Positions 55,601 to 64,000 of a stretch of 64,000 nucleotides of DNA are shown here, piece by piece. Each line of letters starts with the position of its first letter. Position 1 is the stretch's first letter. The stretch covers positions 11,402,869 to 11,466,868 of the forward strand of contig NC_088711.1 of assembly GCF_963576615.1 (NCBI RefSeq). The letters are read 5' to 3'. Made by a program: the position numbers and the translations under genes. The notes beneath the pieces were generated by a model. It saw only the letters and a list, made by a program, of their open reading frames with translations. It did no database searches and had not been told where the DNA came from. This stretch comes from Watersipora subatra (taxonomy: Eukaryota; Bryozoa; Gymnolaemata; Cheilostomatida; Watersiporidae).

Positions 55601-57851
55601 CATTCGCTAATCTATAAGGTTGTTTGGAGATTATTGAAGTTATCAACTATATTTAGTTCTTCATATTTTCTCAATCTTCTTGTATTTTGGTTTGAAAAGA
55701 CAAAAAGGTGATGATTTACTTGTAACAATTTTGCATTTTATGTTATACAACAGAACATAAAAATCTAGTGGCAAAAATGTGGATGTTTAATGCTGAGCTG
55801 ATACATTAAATTTTAAAACCATAAGACTTTTTAGTAACTGCTCAAACATTATCATCGAAGCTATTGTGAACAGGAAATTCCTAAAAGTAGCGGTATTTTA
55901 CAGTTGACACGTATGCCATAGCTTTAGATATAGCCGATGTACATAGATGCGTTTTCTAACATTCAGCTCTAATCACAATTTCTGTTCTCGTTTTTTTTGT
56001 CTGTTGCAACAAAATATAATAGATTTGTGTTTTACTGCTGTCAATGCTACCAATGCACACGTATATTACTACATGTTAGTTATTACATGTATAGCTAGGT
56101 ATGCTTGGTTAGAAACGCAGCTACTCCGTTCCAATGAAACAAGCTTCATTGAAAGAGTGACTTGGCTATTGTAACTTACCACACTAGCGATTGCCTTCTC
56201 TTAAATGACTGTCTAGAAGGATCACTCAGTTGACGGGCGAAAACAGTTCAAAAATATCGATGACCAAGTAGTTAAACTTTGGTACTCACCCTGTCAGCTG
56301 CGGAAATGGTTTTGTACTCGCTGTTGCTCAAAGGGTTCCACGAGGCGCTGCGAGAGACGAGCAGCTCTGACAGATGTGTCTCGAATGAGGTGTGTCTGCA
56401 GCAGAATCACGGCAATAATTTTACTAGAAATTGTTAAAGATAAACTTGCACAAAATTTTAGTAGATTTTATCAGAAAATATCGGTTTTTGTCTATAATTT
56501 GTAATTGTTTTTGATGTTTGAGGTGATTTGACTGCCAGGATGTTTCAAAATTAAAAATCGACAAAACTTGATCGCGGTTTAAAAACTCGGATCATATGAA
56601 AGTGCGATTATGACGTCGATAGTTGCAAAGAAACTGACAGAGTAGAGACGCTTAATGGTACAACTTGATACAATTTCTTCTGAGCCTTTTAGCCAGGATC
56701 AAATTTGCTCGATTTTCATTTTGAAGCATCCTGGCAGTCCGATCACCTCAAACATAAAAAGCAATTACAAATAATAGAAAAATACCGATACATTCTGATA
56801 AAATCTATTACTTTAATATCCTCTTATGAAATAAAGGGGGTCAAAAAAGGGGAGTAAGGAAACGGTGCCAGACCTGATGGATGTGTTCTGGAGGTGATGC
56901 CGCAAAATTCTTGCAAATATGTCAGATAAAAGTAAATCCTGTGGAAGAACTAAGCTCTTCTCTAATATCTGCAAATAGCAAAAGGGAAAGAGAGTCCACA
57001 CGCTGCCAGCCTTTCTATTGTTGACCGGTATGTCAGGGCAACTCCCACAATTTAAAAGGATAAATGTCGAGAGTGTCTTTATTGCTGTTTACATGATAGC
57101 TGCAGCTATTGACGTGGAAGCTTGTATATTGTGCTAAATAATAAATCAATGACTATAAGAATTGAATGACAGATTTATGCACAATACGACTCACTGAATA
57201 GCCTAGAGATCGATAAGCGAGGCAAAAACGCCACTGACTGTGCTCTATGTAGCTTTAACTCCGCTACTGCTGCCTGTCAAACAGCGGCATCACACGAATC
57301 ATGGATTCATCAACTGAATGATGTGAACTAATATGATTATCGCTGCCTTCCCGGCAGCCCAACAACAGTTTAGTAGCAATCAAAACATTATCTCAGTGAT
57401 AAGTCAATTAGAAGAGCTGTGTCGACAAGCTAGACGAATAAAAAGTCATCCAATAGGTTAGCTTTTATCGGGTGCAAGTAGGAAGTATTCCCAAGCCCGA
57501 TTATTTGACCAGTGAACTATCAGCGACACCAGCGAGGTGGCTGAGCGTATACTAATGAAATCGGTTACTAAAAACAATATCTAATCCTCATCATATTTAA
57601 TATCATATCATTTTCATATTGAAGTTGGAATAGAATGCCAAGTGGATGAAAACTGTCGATGTATATCCTGTCTGGGCAACTGAGCTATGCAGTATTTCAA
57701 ATAGTTTAGCAAAGAAACATGGGAGTTTTCCTTACCTCAGTATCAATAGCAGGAAAGTCAAACTTGTCCTTGTTCAAAGTAAGAAACTGGGCTAGATACG
57801 GCAATTCATACATAGAGCGTATGGCTGTCACCTCCATGCCTCCATCAGCCT
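43591..57851 (-). CDS. CECR2: CECR2-like DDT-domain chromatin gene, N-terminal seven exons
   Basis: Seven minus-strand exons (57736-57851, 56874-56968, 56290-56395, 54720-54824, 52419-52473, 44067-44263, 43591-43652) join with consistent phases to about 240 residues. They follow CECR2 in order: IRSMYELPYLAQF matches 'LRSWWEVPAIAHF'; LEKSLVLPQDLLLSDI and HTSFETHLSELL continue the DDT-type region; RLKLLKWLADE matches '...VEILHRLCDY'; GKDSDNRTYWYFHG matches 'GEDNSGALYWYFYG'; DEWQSL...ELYTYLNDQLFLPSI matches 'EEWRQV...QLYKLLSEDFLPEI'. CECR2 partners ISWI-type ATPases (CERF complex) and binds acetyl-lysine by a bromodomain. No bromodomain exon was found down to 38 kb, so the 3' part is missing, very distant, or absent from this gene. 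Confidence 0.88.
44067..44263 (-). CDS. CECR2: CECR2-like exon 6
   Basis: Lies 8.2 kb beyond exon 5. Encodes DLRLYRSKSSPQSKEGAADW, then DEWQSLIRELEKSK and EKELYTYLNDQLFLPSI. It matches the CECR2 'EEWRQVTESF...RERQLYKLLSEDFLPEI' block. Donor GAG|GTAAGA, phase 0. An in-frame ATG upstream of the acceptor makes a longer open frame but is intronic. Confidence 0.93.
44967..45408. mobile_element. 442-bp TTAA foldback element (family F1, copy 1)
   Basis: TTAAAGATGACCTTACACAA at the left pairs with TTGTGCAAGTCCATCCGTTAA at the right. Inner blocks AAGATTAAAATTGACAAAAC and GTTTTGTCGATTTTAATCTT are also inverted, so nearly the whole element folds on itself. It lies in the CECR2-like intron 5, like its relatives at 53.8 and 56.4 kb in introns 4 and 2. 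Confidence 0.88.
45450..45854. mobile_element. 405-bp MITE with 27-bp perfect inverted repeats
   Basis: AAGCCTGGTTTCCATATGAC (then AGCGCAA) at the left is exactly mirrored at the right (45826-45852). The interior is GC-richer, with CATCGCGCG and CGTGCGTTG motifs. TTAA at the right edge (45851-45854) against TAAA at the left. No coding sequence. Confidence 0.9.
45855..52418. other. CECR2-like intron 5
   Basis: About 6.5 kb of intron. Plus-strand frames at 48675-48974 and elsewhere show no family features. No RNA gene or tandem array was seen. Confidence 0.5.
52419..52473 (-). CDS. CECR2: CECR2-like exon 5 (55 nt)
   Basis: Short exon with the diagnostic GKDSDNRTYWYFH. Two acceptors three bases apart (TGTAG|AAG|GAG) would add or drop one Lys. 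Donor CATG|GTGAGT leaves phase 1, which joins AC of the next exon to give HDLRLYRSK. Confidence 0.93.
52676..52992. repeat. 22-bp minisatellite with internal ACATGT palindrome, about 14 copies
   Basis: Unit GACCATACATGCCCGACATGTT, alternating with GAACATACATGCCCGACATGTT. It lies about 200 bases inside the intron before exon 5 of the CECR2-like gene. 22 is not a multiple of three, so the open frames cycle through registers and do not indicate coding. Confidence 0.97.
53780..54227. mobile_element. 448-bp TTAA foldback element (family F1, copy 2)
   Basis: TTAAAGATGAACTCGCACAA at the left against GCGCGAATTCATCTTTAA at the right, with the same inner inverted blocks as copy 1 (GATTAAAATCGACAAAACTTG and its mirror). 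Lies in the intron between exons 4 and 5. Confidence 0.9.
54720..54824 (-). CDS. CECR2: CECR2-like exon 4
   Basis: 35 codons between acceptor GTTGCTTGCAG and donor GAT|GTAAGT: LKLLKWLADETKEKKAEVNE then FLSEEFNSAADRLED. This is the 'R-V-E-I-L-H-x-L-C-D' helix of CECR2/RSF1-type proteins. Confidence 0.92.
56290..56395 (-). CDS. CECR2: CECR2-like exon 3
   Basis: The acceptor TGCTGCAG supplies the third base of Arg, then HTSFETHLSELLVSRSASWN and PLSNSEYKTISAADR. It ends at donor AGG|GTGAGT, phase 0. Confidence 0.9.
56434..56807. mobile_element. TTAA foldback element (family F1, copy 3, right end lost)
   Basis: It starts TTAAAGATAAACTTGCACAA and follows copies 1 and 2 through GATTTGACTGCCAGGATGTT and the mirrored half, but the last 30-40 bases are missing. 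It fills almost the whole intron between exons 2 and 3 of the CECR2-like gene. Confidence 0.85.
56874..56968 (-). CDS. CECR2: CECR2-like exon 2
   Basis: The acceptor TTGCTATTTGCAG opens ILEKSLVLPQDLLLSDIF, then ARILRHHLQNTSI, like CECR2 'ELEAALHRDDVEFISDLIACLLQG'. It ends in phase 2 at a weak donor, ATCAG|GTCTGG. The foldback element at 56434-56807 ends only about 65 bases past this donor. Confidence 0.88.
57736..57851 (-). CDS. CECR2: CECR2-like exon 1
   Basis: Encodes MEVTAIRSMYELPYL and FDFPAIDTE, the opening of the DDT-type region. Two starts are possible: the ATG at 57837, or splicing at CATAG|AGGCTG (57851) from an upstream exon, which adds EADGG and would align one for one with human 'EEGGAAGLGELRSWWEV'. 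Donor GAG|GTAAGG, phase 0. Confidence 0.85.
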
Positions 57852-58551
57852 CTATGGACAGATGAAGTAATGATATTATACAGTATATGCATAGCATGAG
57901 TACTTGGAAAATGGCTGGCCTGGGGCTATAGAGATGAGCAGAAAAGAGAGCCGCAGCGAGCGAATGCAGCTGAAATGATGTGGTGAAATCAGGTAGGCCA
58001 TACGCTAAGAACAAAAGATGTGATTGATGAACCTGTGAACCCTGGCATACGAACTCCAATAGTTGACAGCAAGCAATAAATTAGCTGATGGACCATTAAC
58101 AATTAGTGGCCATTGATGCATGAAACTTGGGTTGTCCATTATGCACAAAACTCGATGAGGTAAAAGGAGCGATGCTCTGATTTCACCCCGGTTGATGAGC
58201 AGTGATAGCCGCTGACAACTGTGACAAAATGTCTCAAAGCTTGACACAACGACTCTGACCAACGGAAGAACAGCCCGACAAGTTTAAATGACCAGATCCT
58301 AGGCTCATTGCAAAGGAGAATGATATGAGATACAGGGAATAATGCCCCAATTTAACTACAAACAATGTAGAACAATTATTCGTTTCAAGCCTTAGATAAA
58401 TGCTGAACTATAGTTGCCATGCTACACTGATACAGGCTTTATCTAGCTGATCGCGATAAAGACTGCTATCCCACTAGTAGACATGGGCAGGCTTTGTGCA
58501 GCCAGCCTCAGACCGCTCAAGCGTTATTTCAAGCTGCCAGCTCTAACGTTG
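57852..58551. other. 5' flank of the CECR2-like gene
   Basis: Should contain the promoter or an upstream exon and first intron. The frame of exon 1 is open back to about 58059, but no start or TATA box was convincing. Confidence 0.4.
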
Positions 58552-58918
58552 TTCAGAGTCAGCCCAGGCATGAGCCATACAAATCTGAGACATTGAGTTC
58601 GGAGTCAGCCCAGGCATGAATCGTGCAAATCTGAAACATTGAGTTCGGAGTCAGCCCAGGCATGAACCGTACAAATCTGAGACATTGAGTTCGGAGTCAG
58701 CCCAGGCATGAACCGTACAAATCTGAGACATTGAGTTCGGAGTCAGCCCAGGCATGAACCGTACAAATCTGAGACATTGAGTTTGGAGTCAGCCCAGGCA
58801 TGAACCGTACAAATCTGAGACATTAAGTTCGGAGTCAGCCCAGGCATGAACCGCACAAATCTGAGACATTGAGTTCGGAGTCAGTTCAGGCATGAACCGT
58901 ACAAATCTGAGACATTGA
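58552..58918. repeat. 46-bp minisatellite, about 8 copies
   Basis: Unit contains GAGTTCGGAGTCAGCCCAGG and ATGAACCGTACAAATCTGAG, with few changes between copies. It lies about 0.7 kb upstream of the first CECR2-like exon. Confidence 0.97.
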
Positions 58919-60544
58919 GCTAAAGGCGGTAGAAGACAGTAGACCAGATGAGAACCGCATCATAACTTTCACATTGCAATTTGTATTGATTGTCTCGCAT
59001 TGCTGGGACTCGAATACTTCATAAAAGATTCATGCGCTATTCTAAGTCCAAATATCTGGGCTTGTGAGCTGTACTATCTATGACAAAAGAAAAAATTAAT
59101 TATTATGCCCCTTCCACCGCATTCCCAGCTTAGCACATTTTGCATTTTTTCACTTACTATCGGCATCCTACCAAAGGTATACTACATAATGACTACCAGA
59201 AACGCTATGCGTTAATGCCATGGTTGTCCTGCAATCGCTGACCAATTGCGCGAACGAACACGCAGTTGCAGCGTAGGTTGAAGAAATGCAAGGTCCTTTC
59301 GGTTAAGATCCTCCATTTTTTCATTTCAAATTTGCAATCCCCTAAGCATTCAATTACGGGAGTTCCTCATCATACTAAGACAAAGAGCAGCGAGTATTGG
59401 TAATTATCTGACACACTAACTGGGTTACGGAAACAATATGTATCTACAACAACTAGCACTTAGGACAACACGTAAAAACAAAGCTTTACTTATTATTTCT
59501 ACACTAAAAGTTGCTCCCATGCTGGCATTAATATGTTTCCAGCTTCACTAACTGTTCCATTGCTCAATTCATCAGAATGATATATTTTGGCTGAACGCCC
59601 TCTTATCACGATTACAAGGTGTGTTCGTTCAGGCACCGTAATTTACTGGCACACAATGCAGCATTCCCGAGATAACTTCAATGTCATGTAGCTAATTTTC
59701 AAAGTACAAAGGTTTTTAGTAAAACAAAAAACAAAATGAATCTTACCACAAACCAAACACTTTACCAAAATAACCATGTCTGGTGTAAAAAGAGACAATC
59801 GGCCTAGCATATGCAGGCCCTCTTGTTTGATTTTATGGAAAAACCTTGAACACAGGACTTTTTCTGCATACATTTTTACATCCACAGGTATCTGGAAGCA
59901 AGAAAACACTAGCAGAAGTTTTAATGGCATTCACAAAATCCCTTTGTCTTAACCCTATAATCCAACTATATGTATTCATCTTGAATAAGGACTTTGATCA
60001 GAATTTGACAGCACCTGTGTATTAAAGGCATGACTGAACTTATAATGCAAAAGACAATTGTAAAAACAGCATCCACAAGGTATGCTTTAAACAAGTATTG
60101 GAAAGAATGTAGCTGAAAAACGATAAATGTCGGTACATGCTGTATTGGATGCTGGAATTGCTAAAACAGATTCTTAATGTCTTATCATGCTGGTATTAGT
60201 AGAAACTTGGCCAATATTCAACCAGGTTCAATATATTGACTATGCTGGTATGACTTTAATTTAGCACATTCTAGGTCTATGATTAAACTAACAATTGCAG
60301 TAAATCAACATAGAAAAAAGGGATATATCTAATATTAGTAAAGAATCTAAATTGTCTCTGTATATCAGAAAGGATATCGATAGTGCAAGAGCTTGATAAG
60401 ACTGCGAACACCAAAAACTAAGTTAGCAAAAAATATATAAACAATCAACAACATAGCAGCTATCTTGAAAACATCAACTACCTGTACAAAAAGCTTTCCA
60501 ACACATTGTTATGCCACCAAGAATGACTTGAAAAAGTCAAGTAG
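58919..60544. other. No gene seen
   Basis: AT-rich spacer. A 95-codon minus frame (59643-59930) has no recognised features. Confidence 0.4.
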
Positions 60545-60579
60545 GACAGAGAGTGCCGACATGTCCCAGTGTGGGACAG

Positions 60580-60975
60580 AGACACGTGAGACAGAGACCC
60601 GAAGCACTTGGAACCGACACACTTGGAACCGAGATACAAGAAACCGAAACACGTAGAACAGGGACACGTAGAACAGGGACACGTAGAACAGGGACACGTA
60701 GATCAGGGACACGTCGAACAGAGACACTTGGAACAGAGACACTTGGAACAGAGACACTTGGAACAGAGACACTTGAAACAGAGACACTTGGAACCGAGAC
60801 ACGTGGAACCAATACAAGTGTAACATAGACATGCGAAACAGATACACACGTAACAGACACGCGTAACAGCGATACATGTAACAGATACTCGTGTAACAAA
60901 GACATGTGTAACAGAGACACGTTTAACATAGACACGCGGAAATGAGACACGCGGAACAAAGACACATGGAGCAAA
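60580..60975. repeat. 15-bp minisatellite, about 26 degenerating copies
   Basis: Unit GAACAGAGACACTTG in the centre, drifting to GAACAGGGACACGTA and more diverged forms at both edges. Frames stay open on both strands because 15 is divisible by three; the peptides are repeats only. Confidence 0.95.
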
Positions 60976-63598
60976 AACATGAGACCACCTATAACCAGTT
61001 ACATGACAAGCTCATTAGAATCACTGCAGCGGTGAAAGTACATGAACGATAAAAAGAACAAAATTCTAGGACAAATATAAATTAATCAAGAAAAATTTAA
61101 TGAAACTTTATTAAATACTAAACTTTCATTACGCTGAAATGTCCATGGCTTCAGTTTATTGAAAAACAAATCATTATATTAGTTTGAATTTAAGTCAAAA
61201 GTCAGCTGACAGTTTATACATTATAGTAAAATAGTTGTAAGCGTTGACAGAGCTGAGATAAACTACTATTGCTATAATCCAGAAGACAATCATTCTCAAG
61301 AGACCGACGTGTTTCTAGAGAGTGTCCTTAGGAAATGCAGTTATTCCTTATATGTTAATTTTCATTGCAGCCTAAGCTATTCAACCAGATATATCTAAAG
61401 GTATGCAATGCAAAACAAAAACTTGATAGAAGCATTAACTTGTAATTAATCTATCTTGCCTGCGTCAAAAATTTAGCTTCACTTTAAATGGTAAATGTCA
61501 AAAACAACTTTTGAAAATCTATACTTGTAAATTTTTCGCTGTCCTACATTAAAATGGCACTTAAAAATGTTGGCATAATGCTGTGGTATGTTATATGTAC
61601 GAGAGATTTGATGCAAGACTGGTGTCTTAAGCAAATTGTCATAATTATAGATAACTATTTTAGCGATACAAAGCATTCAAACAAGAATGCATATAATATA
61701 CTCGGTAAAGTTAAAAAGTTCACATATTAGCTGTAAGTAACATTAACATCTATAGAACAATCAGTTGTTAGGCGCTAGGCTTACTACTCTGAAAGACTAA
61801 AAAGTGACGTAATTCTGGATGGTGTTTCCCACATATCTAATCCTAGTACTTTTAATCTCAGCAAGTACATGTAAGTCAATAACTTTAACATTTATATTCT
61901 TACTGTTATATTGTCATGTTCGCTTGAAACAATTCAAGTTTTCATTTACTGTAATAAAAATAATATAGTAAATATAAAAATAATGCAATAAATTAGAGTT
62001 TTATTAGATAGACTGGCAGCAAACTTCATCATAGTAAATTGCGAATAATTTCTTGTACCATTTTAGTGAGCATCACTAAAATGGAAACCAGAGAGGGCAA
62101 ATTTTTTTTATTTCAGTAAATATCTATGTCATGCCCACGAGCGTGATGGATCATCCTGGGTATATATGTATATATACGGTATTTATATATATAATGTAGG
62201 TTATGTAGAAAGGATACTGGTAACTAATTCTAGTTTCTTCTGGTTAATGTATCCTATACGACCACTCGACCAGTAATATTACGACGAGTTGATGAATGTC
62301 AAACCGGACAACATGCCAAACCCTAGAGCAGCTACAAGAGGAGATCCACCAACAATGTACACAAAAACATCGGTATATTACAAGCTTCCTACTGAGAGCA
62401 GTTCGTGAACTAAAAACCAAGCTAACATATCACAGCTAACACATGTACACAATACAGCTAACTTACAATTAACCAACAATAACCTAGAACAGTAATAATA
62501 ATACAGTATACTTACTCGATAGTAATAGTACACTTGTAATTAGCCCCAAGGGCCTTGAGAAAGTGTCTCAGAAGTAAAAATTTGGTTAAGCTTATGGTTC
62601 ACCTAGATTTCAGCATTAGGCTGAGTTATGTTTCAGTCTGAGATTTAAGTCTCTAACGGTTTTGGGTAAAAAACGGTTTATAGTCCGAACCTCGACTGGT
62701 TTGAAGCTCGACGAGTTTGTATATCAACAACGGTTGGTCCAATCTCGACAGTGGTTTTACTATTTTACCATTTACTATTCTCATAGTAAATGAGCGATTT
62801 ATATGTAAAAGATTTATTTGCGCAAAAAATATCTTGTGATCCATTTGATGGAGCACTCTCCAGCTCATGTACGCCTAGCAATATTTTGTCCAACTTAAAT
62901 ATAAAACGAATGCTAAAATAAGTAACAATAGTAAATATGGTCTACTGTTATGCTAGCAGTGTGTTATATTTGAAATCTAAACTTCAGTGAGTAGCTTTGA
63001 TTTTTATTTTTTGAAGTGAGGACAAAACTGCGAAAGGCATTTATTATTATTTGTTGAAGATTAGTGCTTGAGAGCACCAGAATAAAGGATAAAATTATTG
63101 TAAAACTGCACTAGCCTTTGTCGATATTTACACCAACCTTTGTCTAGATTCGGACCAACCTCTGTCGAGATTGGGACTTGTCTAGGTTCGGACTTGTCGA
63201 TGTTGGGACTGTTTCCTAAGAAACTGTTATGAAAGAGGCGAGTCAAGGCATATATTGATGTTGGTTCACATCTAGTATAAATTGTGACATTCCATTGTTT
63301 TTTCTCCTCGTTACATAATAAGGCAACAATTTTGATATACAAATGCTGGTTAAGGACTAAAATTATCTGAGGCGCACCACTTGTTTTTACTCTAATGCGC
63401 ACTAATGAAGAAGATAATATATATATACTTGTTTCCGTAAGCATAATGTTTCGCTGTACTGCTTTCAACTATTCATTATTCTGTTTTGTTGAGTTCAAAA
63501 CTCTTGTTAATCATCATCAACGGTCAGAAAAAGCTATTTCGGGGTTATATGTAAAGATAATTGAAAAATAATTGGGATTCGTTAGGAGCAACACTCCG
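60976..63598. other. No gene seen; weak degenerate repeat at 63.1 kb
   Basis: Very AT-rich. At 63113-63210 the segments CCTTTGTCGATATT, CCTTTGTCTAGATTCGG and CCTCTGTCGAGATTGGG repeat loosely every 20-27 bases, a decayed short array. A similar CTCGAC-rich stretch is at 62690-62755. Confidence 0.45.
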
Positions 63599-64000
63599 AG
63601 GCAGTTCTCCGAGAAGTTTTAAGAGGTTTTACGGTACATTGTATATCACTCTATCACTCACGCTTTTTGAATGGATACCTATTGAATGTACATGTATCCT
63701 GTGTTTAGGTCAAACAATGAATAGTTTTTTTCAGCTAAGACAACATATACGTTTAATTACAACAATTTTTACAACAATTCAACACGGAATCAACGTCGGA
63801 ATGTTGAATGTTTAAAACGTCTTAAAAATTGTTGTAATTGAACCTATACGAGTATACGTTATCTTAGCAAAAAACTATTCATCGTTTGACCTAAACACAG
63901 AATACATGTACATTCAATAAGTATCCATTCAAAAAGCGTGAGTGATAGAGCGATATACAATGTACCGTAAAACCTCGTAAAACTTCTAATTGAACTGCCT
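63599..64000. mobile_element. 402-bp near-palindromic foldback element
   Basis: The left arm from AGGCAGTTCTCCGAGAAGTT is mirrored by the right arm ending AACTTCTAATTGAACTGCCT at base 64000. Arms of about 185 bases, including GGTTTTACGGTACATTGTAT and CACTCACGCTTTTTGAATGG, match with few differences around a short centre near 63790-63815. The right edge coincides with the end of the window, so the flank is unseen. Confidence 0.88.

Noticed and set aside
60465-60980. Five overlapping frames over the 15-bp array
   Set aside because: Same reason: repeat length divisible by three, with no non-repetitive protein part.
63061-63468. Minus-strand frame with PNIDKSEPRQVPISTEVGPN
   Set aside because: The striking peptide comes from a decayed 20-27 bp repeat and not from a conserved protein.

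Overview
The window is animal nuclear DNA: AT-rich, with intron-split genes, many small inverted-repeat transposons and several decayed retroelements. BEL/Pao and non-LTR elements, a mariner remnant and a BCL9-type Wnt co-factor all point to a metazoan, probably a marine lophotrochozoan-like invertebrate; the species cannot be told from sequence alone. No operons, CRISPR arrays or rRNA genes are visible.

Three recognisable host genes all lie on the minus strand in tandem. (1) ILRUN (24627 to 20481): four exons, all splice phases fit, 290 residues, with a UBA-like helical N-terminus and an NBR1-type FW domain. (2) BCL9/legless (about 38.1 kb to 26059): HD1 exon at 34.2-34.4 kb, HD2 exon at 32.0-33.0 kb, then Pro/Gly/Met-rich C-terminal exons. 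A 33-nt exon at 36.6 kb and a proposed first coding exon at 38.0 kb keep the frame open, giving about 1041 residues. (3) A CECR2-like gene (57.85 kb to 43.59 kb or lower): seven exons rebuild a DDT/WHIM-type N-terminal region ending in the conserved 'TYWYF' and 'DEWQSL...ELYTYLN' blocks. The bromodomain of CECR2 was not found. The links between these genes are regulatory in theme (Wnt/beta-catenin transcription, ISWI-type chromatin remodelling, p300/IRF3 control); nothing in the sequence shows that they act together.

The left 20 kb is a graveyard of mobile elements. It holds a non-LTR reverse transcriptase 3' end (1-1157), a mariner transposase end (4.3 kb), a non-LTR ORF1/endonuclease piece (5.6-7.5 kb) abutting a degenerate BEL/Pao gag-pol (7.56-12.1 kb), an 848-bp inverted-repeat element flanked by TTAA (12.1-12.95 kb), a 1.6-kb 21-bp array inside a gag-like ORF on the minus strand (12.9-14.6 kb), and a second LINE (16.3-19.6 kb) split by another copy of the TTAA element.

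The rest is introns and spacers loaded with MITEs and minisatellites. TTAA-flanked foldback elements lie at 35.4, 41.0, 45.0, 45.5, 53.8 and 56.4 kb. Tandem arrays of 39, 21, 16, 4, 42, 22, 46 and 15 bp units are spread across the window, and short perfect hairpins occur at 20.4, 27.2 and 39.6 kb. The window ends exactly at the edge of a 402-bp near-palindrome.
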